Below, in pieces: positions 35,591 through 45,228 of a stretch of 64,000 bases of DNA (position 1 is its first letter; every line of letters starts with the position of its first letter). The stretch is from Gillisia lutea (GTDB lineage Bacteria > Bacteroidota > Bacteroidia > Flavobacteriales > Flavobacteriaceae). The stretch is taken from positions 186,001 through 250,000 of the forward strand of contig NZ_JAKGTH010000007.1 of the NCBI RefSeq assembly GCF_021568705.1, written 5' to 3'. The notes below the pieces were generated by a model. It was not told the DNA's origin. It saw only the letters and a list, made by a program, of their open reading frames with translations, and ran no database searches. The position numbers were made by a program, and so were the translations under genes.

Positions 35591-36766
35591 TTATTGTGGT
35601 ACAGAAGTCAATAAACCTTCTTCTAGACCTCTTAATTCGGCCAAGCCTTTTAAACGGCCTATAAGGGAGTAACCGGGGTAATAGTTTTTGTGCTCTTCTC
35701 CGGTGTGAAGGTAGCCATGATCAGGCCGCATGGGAAGACTTATGCTTTTATCATTCATGAACTGAAGGATTTTTGAAACTACTTCTACCATAGGAACATC
35801 GCCATTTAAATGATCAGATTCCATAAAGACACCAGATTCTTCTTTTTTTACATTTCTAAGATGAAGGAAGTGAATTCGATCTTTGGAATCTTCAAATATC
35901 TTTAGAAGATCATTTTTAGGATTTGCACCCAACGAACCGGTACAGTAACAAATTCCATTAGCTTCAATATTTACTTTCCTTAAAATATGAGCGATGTCTG
36001 ACGCTGTGCTTACCACTCTTGGTAGCCCCAGAACAGAATAGGGTGGGTCGTCTGGATGAATAGCTAACTTTACTCCATTTTCTTGGGCTACCGGAGCAAC
36101 TTCAGAAAGAAAATAAATAAGATTTTCTCTCAGTTTTTCATCGTTTATATGTGAATAGCTTTCTAATAGTTCTAAGATAATTTCAGCAGTAAAATTTACA
36201 GTGCTGCCCGGTAATCCCAGTAAGATCCTTCTAAATAGTGCATCTTTTTCTTCTTCAGAAAGTACCTTACCCAGTTCTGTAGCTTCTTTTATTACTTGTT
36301 CGGTATAATCATCTTCTGCAGCTTTTCGCTTTAATAAAAATATATCGAAAAATGCAAATTCTACAGGATCGTACTTCAAAACATAGGCTCCCTGCTCATT
36401 TTTATAATAATGATCTGTTCTTACCCAATCTAATATGGGCATAAAGTTATATGCTACTACCTTAATTCCGCATTTGGCAACATTTTCAAGACTTGTCTTA
36501 TAATTTTGTATAAAGCGCTTGTAGTTGCCAGACTTTTTCTTAATGTCATCATGAACCGGCAGACTTTCTATAACACTCCATTCTAAGCCTGTATTTTCTA
36601 TGAGTTGTTTTCTTTCAAGAATAGCGGCTTCAGGCCATACTTCTCCTACCGGAATTTCATGTAAAGCAGTTACAATACCTGTAATTCCGGCTTGTTTTAG
36701 ATCTTCTAAAGAGAGAATATCATTCGGTCCATACCAGCGCATGGTTTGTTTCATTTTATAGCTCAT
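35591..36766 (-). CDS. uxuA: Mannonate dehydratase
   Basis: Dehydrates D-mannonate to 2-keto-3-deoxygluconate, closing the glucuronate branch. 391 residues with the UxuA pattern: MKQTMRWYGPNDILSLEDLKQAGITGIVTALH at the start, YNFMPILDWVRTDH, KLAIHPDDPPYSVLGLPRVV, YCTGSLGANPKNDL and the C-terminal RPDHGYLHTGE with metal ligands. ATG 36766 leaves a one-base gap after the SDR stop; a second Met four codons in is equally possible and is closer to other UxuA starts. Its location inside the xylan cluster points to glucuronate released by GH67/GH115. Confidence 0.95.
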   Translation of the reverse strand: MSYKMKQTMRWYGPNDILSLEDLKQAGITGIVTALHEIPVGEVWPEAAILERKQLIENTGLEWSVIESLPVHDDIKKKSGNYKRFIQNYKTSLENVAKCGIKVVAYNFMPILDWVRTDHYYKNEQGAYVLKYDPVEFAFFDIFLLKRKAAEDDYTEQVIKEATELGKVLSEEEKDALFRRILLGLPGSTVNFTAEIILELLESYSHINDEKLRENLIYFLSEVAPVAQENGVKLAIHPDDPPYSVLGLPRVVSTASDIAHILRKVNIEANGICYCTGSLGANPKNDLLKIFEDSKDRIHFLHLRNVKKEESGVFMESDHLNGDVPMVEVVSKILQFMNDKSISLPMRPDHGYLHTGEEHKNYYPGYSLIGRLKGLAELRGLEEGLLTSVPQ

Positions 36767-36767
36767 C

Positions 36768-37511
36768 TTAAAATCCTATTGAATTTCCGCCATCAATTGG
36801 TAATATGGTTCCGGTTGTGAATTTAGAGTCAGTTGAAGCATAATAGTAAACCGCGTTGGCCACATCGGCAGGGTCACCTAATTTCGCCATAGGGGTTCTT
36901 GATAAAACCTTATTCTTACGTTCTGGATCGCTATCTAGTGCTTTACTCGACATATTTGTTTTAATAAATCCGGGAGCTACACAATTAACCCGTATCCCAT
37001 AACCGGCTAGATCTACTGCCATAGCTCTTGTCATTCCCTCTATAGCAGTTTTACTCGCCGAATATGCTATTACCTTAGGAATGCCATACTGGGCAGCCAT
37101 AGAGCTTATGTTAATTATACTCCCTTCACCATTCTCCTTCATTACTTTCGCAACCTCGCGACTCATTACAAACACACTGGTTACATTGGTGTGCATGATA
37201 GCCTGGAACTCTTCTGAGGTTACTTCCAAAAAATCTTTTTTCATGTTGATTCCGGCATTGTTAACCAAGATATCTATAGAGCCAGTTTGTTTTACAATTT
37301 GCGAAATTGCATCCGGTATTTTGTCTAGATCATCTAAGTCCAGAATAAATGGTTTGGCATTCTCTCCTAACTCTTGGCAGGCTTTGATTGTTTTATCTTT
37401 ATTACGTCCAATTACATAAGTTGTAATACCTTGATCACAGAATTTTTTTGCAGTGGCATAACCTAGGCCGGCATTTCCTCCTGTAACTATTGCTGTTTTA
37501 TTTTTTTTCAT
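36768..37511 (-). CDS. SDR oxidoreductase, likely fructuronate reductase
   Basis: 247-residue short-chain dehydrogenase: TGGNAGLGYA, NNAGINMKKDF, NISSMAAQ, YSASK and the C-terminal TGTILPIDGGNS. Without a UxuB of the large mannitol-dehydrogenase type nearby, and directly followed by uxuA, it is the best candidate to reduce D-fructuronate to D-mannonate; KduD or gluconate 5-dehydrogenase activity is the alternative. ATG 37511 is chosen over an upstream TTG (37529) that overlaps GH67. It is only moderately similar to the SDR at 24152. Confidence 0.85.
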   Translation of the reverse strand: MKKNKTAIVTGGNAGLGYATAKKFCDQGITTYVIGRNKDKTIKACQELGENAKPFILDLDDLDKIPDAISQIVKQTGSIDILVNNAGINMKKDFLEVTSEEFQAIMHTNVTSVFVMSREVAKVMKENGEGSIINISSMAAQYGIPKVIAYSASKTAIEGMTRAMAVDLAGYGIRVNCVAPGFIKTNMSSKALDSDPERKNKVLSRTPMAKLGDPADVANAVYYYASTDSKFTTGTILPIDGGNSIGF

Positions 37512-37519
37512 AGTATTAA

Positions 37520-39688
37520 TTAATTCCAAGACGGCTTTATTCCCGGGGCATAAGGCGACTTGAGGGATTGGTAATATTCTAAATTGTGTTCAGGGGTTGG
37601 AATGAATTGTGGTAGTTCCATTTTAGAGAATTGCTGAAAATAAAGCAAGCAAGCATCTCGCCACCATTTCGCTTCTTTAAGTTGAATTTTTAAAAGGGAC
37701 GCTACTTTATTGAACCTTTCATTATCCACAAATGGTTTCATTTTACTCCAGGTGGTGTTCATTTTTTCTACTTCCTCTACACCTTCCTGATATTTTGAGG
37801 CTAAATTGATCCAGAGGTTTTGTCCGTTTTCCATTTTGTAATTCCATGGAAGATGATGGAACCAAAGCAAGTATTTTTGAGGGATTGTTTCTGGAGAATC
37901 ATATTTTTTCTGAATTTGAAGTGCGTATTGAGATAAGGCATCACTTCCTGAAACGGTTCTGTCAAATCCAATCCCGAGAGAATCGGCTTTATGGTAATAT
38001 ACTGAAGTCCAATCTGCTCGTGGCATATCTTTTATCCATGGGCCTGGCCCATAATGATGACCTGCATCCATGATATGGTGAAGCCCTAAGGGAGTCATAT
38101 AATTTACAACAGCTTCTCGGGAATCAATCATCAGCTCGGCCATTGGCGTTACAAATCCATCATCATTAGTAAAAGTCATTTGTAACCAATCTTTGGTTAT
38201 GGTTTTTGAATCTAAATAAGGATCCCATGCGAGTCGCCCGAAACCATACCAATTAGCCTGGCCAAAAGGGTGTCCAGTCCAATTTTTTTCAGTTCCAATA
38301 TTTGCAACCCCTGCCATTCCTGTAAGTTTCCTATTTGATAGGGAACCGTCTATAACTTTGGCTACTGTTGCATTTTCACCATGAGTAAAGGTGTCTTCAT
38401 TTAGAACTTCTTCCCACATTTTAGGAAGAAAAACTAAATGTGAACTGAACCCTAGATATTCTTGAGTAATTTGGAATTCCATCATGATATTAGTGTCGGG
38501 CATTGCTCCAAAAAGAGGATGAAAGGGTTCTCTTGGCTGAAAATCGATCGCTCCGTTTTTTACTTGTAATAGAACATTCTCTCTGAAATCGCCATCAACA
38601 GGAACAAATTCTGAATAGGCCTGCTTGGCACGATCATCTGGATTCTCTTCAGAATATACAAATGCACGCCACATCACTATCCCCTTATGTGGAGCTAAAG
38701 CATCTGCCAGCATATTTGCCCCATCTACATGACTTCTATCATAATTTCTTGGGCCGGGTTGTCCCTCTGAATTTGCTTTGACAACAAATCCTCCAAAATC
38801 GGGGATCTCAGCATAAATTTCATTTGTTTTTTTACTCCACCAAGCTCTTACTTCAGGGGCTAAAGGATCTGCGGTTTTTAATCCACCTATTTCCATAGGG
38901 GCAGAAAATCTAGCTGTTAGATATACTTGAATTCCGAATGGCCGAAAAACATCAGCCAGCGCTTTCACCTTTGTAATATATTGTTCTGTTAAAACCAAGG
39001 CATTGGCATTTACGTTTGTAAGTACAGTCCCATTTATACCGATGGAGGCATTTGCCCTTGCATAATCGATGTATTCAGTTTTTATTAAATCGGGTAAATG
39101 ATGCCAATCCCATATCGAAAATCCGGCATAACCACGCTCCACAGTTCGGTCCAGGTTGTCCCAATGGTTGAGTACTCTTTTTTGAATCTTTGGAGAATCT
39201 TGAATATCGAGTGCTGAAATCTCGTGATGAAGTTGAATTTCCTTTAAAAGTCGGAATGTGCCGTACACTATCCCAACATCGGTCTTTGCAGTTATAATTG
39301 TAATCTTTTTCCCTTGGTAAGTAACCTTCTTCAAAATATAGCCTTCCTCATTAATTTTTTCGAAATCGGAGTTTAAAATTGATAGCAGTTCCTGTGGTAA
39401 ATTCTCTTTAGTTCCTAACACAATAGCATTCTTCTCAATCTTAGCAGCTTTACTTATTTGCGCTTCAAAAAAACCATGAAAGCCTGTTACTAACTCTTTT
39501 GTAGCAACATCCAGACTAGGAGAGGCTCCAAATTTATATACAGAACTTAAATTATTTAAATAGGATTGTTTAAGATGCACATCAGTTATTTTATCGTAAC
39601 GTAACCACAGATCGTATCCGTTGCCGGAAAACATTATGAAAGGGAAACATCCAATAAGTAGAGTAAGAAATATGTTTTTTAAGCTCAT
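37520..39688 (-). CDS. Alpha-glucuronidase, GH67
   Basis: Removes (4-O-methyl)glucuronate from the non-reducing end of xylo-oligosaccharides. Signal peptide from ATG 39688 (MSLKNIFLTLLIGCFPFIMFSG); the frame open further upstream has no plausible signal. About 722 residues with an N-terminal beta domain (40-160), a TIM barrel and a helical C-terminus. Expected catalytic residues are present in KANSEGQPGPRNYD (acid Glu), KNGAIDFQPREP (Asp) and MMEFQITQEYLG (Glu). First gene of the leftward xylan cluster, divergent from GH3. Confidence 0.96.
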   Translation of the reverse strand: MSLKNIFLTLLIGCFPFIMFSGNGYDLWLRYDKITDVHLKQSYLNNLSSVYKFGASPSLDVATKELVTGFHGFFEAQISKAAKIEKNAIVLGTKENLPQELLSILNSDFEKINEEGYILKKVTYQGKKITIITAKTDVGIVYGTFRLLKEIQLHHEISALDIQDSPKIQKRVLNHWDNLDRTVERGYAGFSIWDWHHLPDLIKTEYIDYARANASIGINGTVLTNVNANALVLTEQYITKVKALADVFRPFGIQVYLTARFSAPMEIGGLKTADPLAPEVRAWWSKKTNEIYAEIPDFGGFVVKANSEGQPGPRNYDRSHVDGANMLADALAPHKGIVMWRAFVYSEENPDDRAKQAYSEFVPVDGDFRENVLLQVKNGAIDFQPREPFHPLFGAMPDTNIMMEFQITQEYLGFSSHLVFLPKMWEEVLNEDTFTHGENATVAKVIDGSLSNRKLTGMAGVANIGTEKNWTGHPFGQANWYGFGRLAWDPYLDSKTITKDWLQMTFTNDDGFVTPMAELMIDSREAVVNYMTPLGLHHIMDAGHHYGPGPWIKDMPRADWTSVYYHKADSLGIGFDRTVSGSDALSQYALQIQKKYDSPETIPQKYLLWFHHLPWNYKMENGQNLWINLASKYQEGVEEVEKMNTTWSKMKPFVDNERFNKVASLLKIQLKEAKWWRDACLLYFQQFSKMELPQFIPTPEHNLEYYQSLKSPYAPGIKPSWN

Positions 39689-39718
39689 AAGTTCATTTAT
39701 AAGTTTAGCGGGGTTTAT

Positions 39719-39732
39719 TACAAACGATTGCG
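39719..39732. promoter_or_regulatory. LacI-type operator, xylan flavour (GH67 side)
   Basis: TACAAACGATTGCG is centred on CG, with one perfect half (ATTGCG) and one degenerate half. It lies 31 bp upstream of the GH67 start codon and 57 bp from the stronger copy at 39776. Confidence 0.5.
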
Positions 39733-39775
39733 AACGGGAAATTAGACAAAAAAACCAGTTAAACAAAATTTTACG

Positions 39776-39789
39776 CGCAATCGGTTGCG
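39776..39789. promoter_or_regulatory. LacI-type operator, xylan flavour (GH3 side)
   Basis: CGCAATCGGTTGCG is a near-perfect 14-bp palindrome centred on CG, the classic form bound by LacI/GalR proteins. Its TTG (39785-39787) plus TTTATTTG (39808-39815), 20 bp apart, form a plausible -33/-7 promoter for the GH3 gene, so the operator overlaps the -33 element. Confidence 0.75.
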
Positions 39790-39879
39790 TTTAATTTAAT
39801 TTTAGTCTTTATTTGTTAGTGTAATCATGAAAAATGATATAGATTTTTTTCGATATCTCAATCATATAAATAAAATATT

Positions 39880-42084
39880 ATGAAAATCCATGCAATAAGG
39901 TCTATTTTAGTGTTATTTCTTATAGCTCCCTTTAACTTTTTGAATGCTCAAGACGTAGGCAAGAATGAGTATCCATTTAATGATATGAAGTTAAATATGG
40001 ATGATAGAATAATCGATTTAATAGGTCGCCTTAGCCTAGAGGAAAAAGCGCTGCAGATGATGCACAATAGTCCGGCTATAGAAAGATTGGAGATACCTGA
40101 ATATAATTGGTGGAATGAGGCGTTACACGGCATAGGTCGCTCTGGAGTGGCCACTGTTTTTCCTCAAGCAATTGGTATGGGAGCAACTTTTGATGAAAAC
40201 CTGATCTATGAGGTTGCTTCAGTAATTTCCGATGAAGCCAGAGCCATGCACAATACTGCCGTAAAAAATGGGTATAGAAAACAATATAGTGGGTTGACTT
40301 TCTGGACTCCTAATATCAACATATTTAGAGATCCGCGATGGGGGCGAGGCCAGGAAACCTACGGTGAAGACCCTTATTTGACCTCACAACTGGGTGCTGC
40401 CTTTGTAAGAGGTTTGCAGGGAGATGATTCAAAATATTTAAAAACAGCAGCAGCTGCCAAGCACTATGCAGTACATAGTGGCCCGGAGAAACTAAGACAT
40501 GAATTTAATGCTGAGGCTTCGCAAAAAGATTTGTGGGAAACGTATTTGCCTGCTTTTAAAGCTTTGGTAGATGCTAATGTTGAAACAATTATGTGTGCCT
40601 ATAATAGTACGAACGGAGAGCCCTGCTGTGCAAACAAATATCTTATAAAAGATGTTTTACGAGAAAAATGGAACTTTCAAGGGCATATAGTAAGTGATTG
40701 CTGGGCGCTTGTAGATTTTTATGAAGGGCATAAAGTGGTTGCAACGGCAGAAGAAGCCGCGGCTCTTGGAATTAAAAGCGGTGTGAATTTAAATTGTGGG
40801 AATACTTATTCTGCTTTGGTTAAAGCAGTAGATGATGGGCTCGTAACTGAAAAGGAAATCGATGAGCAATTGGCGGTACTTTTAAGAACCAAATTCAAAT
40901 TGGGACTTTTTGATTCAGATGATCAAAATCCATATGCTAAGCTTTCCGCCGAGAATTTAAATACCGCAAAGCATAGAGCATTGGCAAGAAAAACTGCACA
41001 AAAATCTATTGTTCTGCTGAAGAATAATGGGGTTTTGCCTTTAAAGAATAACCTTTCTAAGTATTTTATTACGGGACCAAATGCATCGAGTATAGAAATT
41101 CTACTAGGGAATTATCATGGTGTGAATTCTAATTTGGTAACCATCTTAGAAGGTATTGCAGGAGGAATCGAGCCTCAGAGTCAGTTACAGTATCGTCAGG
41201 GAACTTTATTAGATCGACCCAATGCCAATCCGCAGGACTGGGCTTCTCCCAATGCGGGAAATAGCGATGCAACTATTGTTGTTTTAGGGATTTCCGGAGT
41301 TTTAGAAGGAGAGGAGGGAGAATCTATTGCATCTACAACTTTTGGGGATAGATTGGATTATAATCTACCAGAAAATCAACTAGAATATCTTAGAAAATTA
41401 AAAGCAGCGGCGGGAGATAAACCATTAGTGGCAGTAATTACCGGAGGAAGCCCAATGAATCTGGAAGAAGTACATGAACTTGCAGATGCGGTGCTTTTAG
41501 TGTGGTATCCGGGGGAAGAAGGAGGAAATGCAGTTGCCGACATTGTTTTTGGAAAGGTTTCGCCTTCAGGAAGATTACCTATTACTTTTCCAAAATCTCT
41601 GGAGGACCTTCCGCCATATGAAGATTATAGTATGAAGGGCAGAACCTATAAATATATGGAGGTTGCTCCTATGTATCCTTTTGGATATGGTTTAAGCTAT
41701 GCTGATTTTGAATATTCTGATATTGCACTTTCGGCTAATAAGATTAAAAAAGGAAAATCTTTGAAGGCAAAGATCAATCTAAAGAATACGGGTTCATCTA
41801 AAGCGGAAGAAGTAGTACAACTATATATCTCAGATGTAAAAACTTCAGTAGATGCTCCTAAATATCAACTTGTTGGAATAAAGAATGTAGAACTTGAAGC
41901 TGGATCTTCAAAGAGTGTAGAATTTGAGATCATCTCAAGCATGATGGAACTCGTTAATAATAAAGGGGAAAGAGTACTTGAAAAAGGGGAGTTCAAAGTT
42001 TATATTGGAGGGTCCAGCCCAGGGAAACGCAGTGTGGAACTAGGTGTTCCACAATTAAAAGATGCTAGCTTCATTTTAAATTAA
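39880..42084 (+). CDS. Beta-xylosidase, GH3
   Basis: Exo-acting glycosidase, most likely releasing xylose from xylo-oligosaccharides. Signal peptide 1-23 (LNAQ). GH3 N-terminal barrel with NWWNEALHGIGR, FRDPRWGRGQETYGEDP and AAKHYAVHSGPE; nucleophile Asp273 in GHIVSDCWAL, the SDC form being common in xylosidases. The C-terminal domain and the fibronectin-like end domain (about 620-725, VVQLYISDVKTSVDAPKYQLVGIKNVEL) complete the usual layout. 734 residues. First gene of the rightward cluster, 36 bp before uxaC. Confidence 0.94.
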   Translation: MKIHAIRSILVLFLIAPFNFLNAQDVGKNEYPFNDMKLNMDDRIIDLIGRLSLEEKALQMMHNSPAIERLEIPEYNWWNEALHGIGRSGVATVFPQAIGMGATFDENLIYEVASVISDEARAMHNTAVKNGYRKQYSGLTFWTPNINIFRDPRWGRGQETYGEDPYLTSQLGAAFVRGLQGDDSKYLKTAAAAKHYAVHSGPEKLRHEFNAEASQKDLWETYLPAFKALVDANVETIMCAYNSTNGEPCCANKYLIKDVLREKWNFQGHIVSDCWALVDFYEGHKVVATAEEAAALGIKSGVNLNCGNTYSALVKAVDDGLVTEKEIDEQLAVLLRTKFKLGLFDSDDQNPYAKLSAENLNTAKHRALARKTAQKSIVLLKNNGVLPLKNNLSKYFITGPNASSIEILLGNYHGVNSNLVTILEGIAGGIEPQSQLQYRQGTLLDRPNANPQDWASPNAGNSDATIVVLGISGVLEGEEGESIASTTFGDRLDYNLPENQLEYLRKLKAAAGDKPLVAVITGGSPMNLEEVHELADAVLLVWYPGEEGGNAVADIVFGKVSPSGRLPITFPKSLEDLPPYEDYSMKGRTYKYMEVAPMYPFGYGLSYADFEYSDIALSANKIKKGKSLKAKINLKNTGSSKAEEVVQLYISDVKTSVDAPKYQLVGIKNVELEAGSSKSVEFEIISSMMELVNNKGERVLEKGEFKVYIGGSSPGKRSVELGVPQLKDASFILN

Positions 42085-42120
42085 GCCCACAAACCTTATT
42101 ACTTAGCATTACATTAAAAA

Positions 42121-43539
42121 ATGAAAAACTTTATAGACGATAATTTCCTGTTGGAAACAGAATATGCCCAAAAGCTTTATCATGATTACGCGAAATCCTT
42201 ACCCATAATTGATTATCACTGTCACCTTTCAGTTGAGGAAATTGCAAATGATAGAAAGTTTTCAAACCTTAGTGAACTTTGGATAGAAGGTGATCACTAT
42301 AAATGGAGGGCAATGCGAACCTTGGGAATTCAGGAAAAGTACATTACGGGCACCAGCACCGCTAAGGAAAAATTTGAAAAATGGGCTGCAACCATTCCGT
42401 ATACCTTAAGAAATCCACTATATCATTGGACGCATTTAGAACTTCAGAGGTATTTTGGAATAACAACAACGCTAAATGAGTCGAATGCCATAAAAATATA
42501 CAATCAGTGCAACGATCTCATTGCTACGCCGGCATTTTCTGCAAGAAATTTATTGAAGAAAATGAACGTCGAAGTGGTGTGCACTACCGACGATCCGGCC
42601 GATGATCTAAATTACCACAAGCAAATTGCTGATGATAATTTTGAAGTTAAGATCCTTCCCACCTTTAGACCAGATAGCTTATTAGGAATTGAGGAAGACA
42701 ATTTTAATAGCTATCTAAAGATAATTTCAGAAAAGACAAGTATTGAAATAGACGATTTCAGTTCGTTGCTAAAGGCGATTGAAAGCAGAATTGAATATTT
42801 CCATGCGCATGGATGCAGATTATCTGATCATGGACTGGATCGTGCTTTTTCAGAAAATTTTACACCGGAAAGCTTAGATATCATTTTCAAGAAAAAACTA
42901 AGGAATGAAAAGTTAGACGATATACAAATTAAGGTTTATAAGTCAGGTTTATTATTCCATTTGGGTAAGCTGTATGCCTCAAAAAACTGGACAATGCAAT
43001 TGCATCTAGGACCATTAAGGGATACCAATACTCGTATGTTGAAAAAAATAGGATTAAATGCCGGTGTTGATAGCATCGGAGATTTTGAACAGGCGAAACC
43101 TCTCGCAAAGTTTTTAGACTCATTAAACAGTGAAAATTCCTTACCAAAAACTATTCTGTATAATCTAAACCCGGCTGATAATGAAGTGATGGCAACTATG
43201 GCCGGAAATTTTATGGGAAATACTCAAAAAGGGAAGGTGCAGCATGGTGCGGCATGGTGGTTTTTAGATCAGAAAGACGGAATAGAGAAACACCTTAATA
43301 CCATCTCAAATATGGGCTTGATAAGTTGTTTTGTGGGGATGCTTACCGATAGTCGAAGTTTGCTTTCTATGCCGAGGCACGAATATTTTAGAAGAATTCT
43401 TTGTAATTTATTCGGAAATGATATTCAGAAGAAAGAATTGCCGGAAGATATAGAGTGGATTGGAAAAATTATTCAGGATATATGCTATTATAATGCAAAG
43501 GAATATTTTAATTTCCCAGAGGCTGTTAGCCAGAAATAA
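42121..43539 (+). CDS. uxaC: Glucuronate isomerase (uronate isomerase)
   Basis: Isomerises D-glucuronate to D-fructuronate and D-galacturonate to D-tagaturonate, thus serving both the xylan and pectin sides; it is the only uxaC in the window. 472 residues of the amidohydrolase-like fold. N-terminal YHCHLSVEEIANDRKF contains the metal-site HxH; KMNVEVVCTTDDPADDL, HLGPLRDTN and the C-terminal LTDSRSLLSMPRHEYFRRILCN are family blocks. Followed by kdgK after 7 bp. Confidence 0.96.
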   Translation: MKNFIDDNFLLETEYAQKLYHDYAKSLPIIDYHCHLSVEEIANDRKFSNLSELWIEGDHYKWRAMRTLGIQEKYITGTSTAKEKFEKWAATIPYTLRNPLYHWTHLELQRYFGITTTLNESNAIKIYNQCNDLIATPAFSARNLLKKMNVEVVCTTDDPADDLNYHKQIADDNFEVKILPTFRPDSLLGIEEDNFNSYLKIISEKTSIEIDDFSSLLKAIESRIEYFHAHGCRLSDHGLDRAFSENFTPESLDIIFKKKLRNEKLDDIQIKVYKSGLLFHLGKLYASKNWTMQLHLGPLRDTNTRMLKKIGLNAGVDSIGDFEQAKPLAKFLDSLNSENSLPKTILYNLNPADNEVMATMAGNFMGNTQKGKVQHGAAWWFLDQKDGIEKHLNTISNMGLISCFVGMLTDSRSLLSMPRHEYFRRILCNLFGNDIQKKELPEDIEWIGKIIQDICYYNAKEYFNFPEAVSQK

Positions 43540-43546
43540 GATTTAA

Positions 43547-44548
43547 ATGAAGCGAAAATTAGTCACATTTGGGGAGATATTAATGCGGTTATCTTGTGAG
43601 GATCATCTCAGGTTTTCCCAGGCACACACTTTCAATGTTGTTTACGGGGGGAGCGAGGCTAATGTAGCTATTAGTGCTTCTAACTTTGGAATGTCGGTTG
43701 ATTTTGTAAGTGTAGTACCTCATACTGATTTTGGAAATGCATCGCTTGCAGAGTTGAAAATAAGTAAGGTAGGGACAGATAATATCGTTTTTAGAGGCAA
43801 GCGTTTGGGTCTTTATTTTTTGGAAAAAGGAGCGGTAAATAGAGGAAGCAAGGTAATATACGATCGTGCTAATTCTTCTTTTGCTGAAGTGAAGAGTGAA
43901 TGGTTTGATTGGGAAGATATTTTAAAGAATTGCAATCAATTTCATTGGTCTGGCATCACTCCGGCCATTTCAAAAGCAGCAGCTGAGGTATGTTTAGAAG
44001 CCGTGGAAACTGCCGAAAAAATGGGAATATCCATATCTGCAGATTTAAATTACAGAGGGAACTTATGGCAATATGATGTGATTCCTGAAGAGATAATGAC
44101 GAACTTGGTTTCAAAAAGTAATGTCCTGTTAGCAGGCGGATATGCCTGCAAGCAGTTTTTTGGTATTCAAACCCAGAATTCATCTAACCTTGAACTTTTT
44201 GAAGAACTCACCCAAAAGTTTCCAAAACTGGAAAAAATTGCAATTACCAATCGCATTGAGATGAATGCTTCACATCATAAATGGTCAGCCAATTTGTATA
44301 ATGGAAAAACGATATTAAATTCAACAGAATATGATATTTTTCCAATTGTAGATAGAGTAGGAACCGGAGATAGTTTTATGGGAGCTTTATTGTATGGGCT
44401 TCAGCATTACGAAGATCAACAAGCCTTAGATTTTGCAACAGCTGCTTCCTGTATAAAACATTCTATATATGGCGATATCAACAGAGTTTCAAAAGAAGAG
44501 GTGGTTAAATTAATGGAAGGAGATATTTCCGGACGAATTAGCAGATAA
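43547..44548 (+). CDS. kdgK: 2-keto-3-deoxygluconate kinase
   Basis: PfkB/ribokinase-family enzyme that phosphorylates KDG to KDPG. 333 residues: GGSEANVAISASNFGMSVDFVS near the N-terminus (substrate lid side), and the C-terminal DRVGTGDSFMGALLYGL signature with catalytic Asp in GTGDS. It supplies the substrate of the next gene, eda (8 bp downstream). Both uronate arms converge here. Confidence 0.95.
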   Translation: MKRKLVTFGEILMRLSCEDHLRFSQAHTFNVVYGGSEANVAISASNFGMSVDFVSVVPHTDFGNASLAELKISKVGTDNIVFRGKRLGLYFLEKGAVNRGSKVIYDRANSSFAEVKSEWFDWEDILKNCNQFHWSGITPAISKAAAEVCLEAVETAEKMGISISADLNYRGNLWQYDVIPEEIMTNLVSKSNVLLAGGYACKQFFGIQTQNSSNLELFEELTQKFPKLEKIAITNRIEMNASHHKWSANLYNGKTILNSTEYDIFPIVDRVGTGDSFMGALLYGLQHYEDQQALDFATAASCIKHSIYGDINRVSKEEVVKLMEGDISGRISR

Positions 44549-44556
44549 AAGAAATT

Positions 44557-45228
44557 ATGAAAATATATTCAAGACCCGAAATAGCTTTAATATTTAAGGA
44601 AACAGGTTTAGTTCCCTTATTCTATCATGAAGACCCGGCTACTGTTATAAATGTAATGACGGCCTGTTATAAAGGAGGAGCCCGACTTTTTGAATTCACA
44701 AATCGTGGTGAATTCGCTCATGAGGTTTTTGCAGAAGTAATAAAATATTCTAGAGTTAATTGCCCTGAAATGGTATTAGGAGTAGGATCTGTAACAGATG
44801 CTGCTTCGGCTTCATTCTATTTATCTATGGGAGCTCAATTTGTGGTGAGTCCGGTCTTCAGAAAAGATATAGCGCTTGTTTGTAACAGAAGGAAAATTTT
44901 ATACCTCCCGGGATGTGGTAGTTTAACAGAGATTTGTACAGCAGAAGAATGGGGGTGTGAAATTGTCAAACTATTTCCTGCAGCACTCTATGGGCCGGAA
45001 TTCGTTAAAGCGGTATTAGCACCTCAACCCTGGACCTCTATAATGCCTAGTGGAGGAGTTACATTAGAAAAAGAGAATTTAAAAGATTGGTTTGAAGCTG
45101 GGGTTACTTGTGTTGGGATGGGATCTGCTCTCATTACTAAGGAATTAGTAAAAAACAGTGATTTTGGAGCTCTAGAGCAAAAGGTTTCTGAAGTGATGGA
45201 TGTTATTAGAGAACTCCGAAGTAGATGA
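44557..45228 (+). CDS. eda: KDPG/KHG aldolase
   Basis: Complete 223-residue class I aldolase giving pyruvate and glyceraldehyde 3-phosphate. GARLFEFTNRGEFAHEVF holds the catalytic Glu and Arg; VLGVGSVTDA and LPGCGSLTEI follow; the Schiff-base lysine is in EIVKLFPAALYG; phosphate is bound by MPSGGVTLEKENL. A paralogue of the truncated copy at the left window edge. The stop codon overlaps the next start by 4 bp, repeating the eda-TRAP arrangement seen at 1-3061. Confidence 0.96.
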   Translation: MKIYSRPEIALIFKETGLVPLFYHEDPATVINVMTACYKGGARLFEFTNRGEFAHEVFAEVIKYSRVNCPEMVLGVGSVTDAASASFYLSMGAQFVVSPVFRKDIALVCNRRKILYLPGCGSLTEICTAEEWGCEIVKLFPAALYGPEFVKAVLAPQPWTSIMPSGGVTLEKENLKDWFEAGVTCVGMGSALITKELVKNSDFGALEQKVSEVMDVIRELRSR

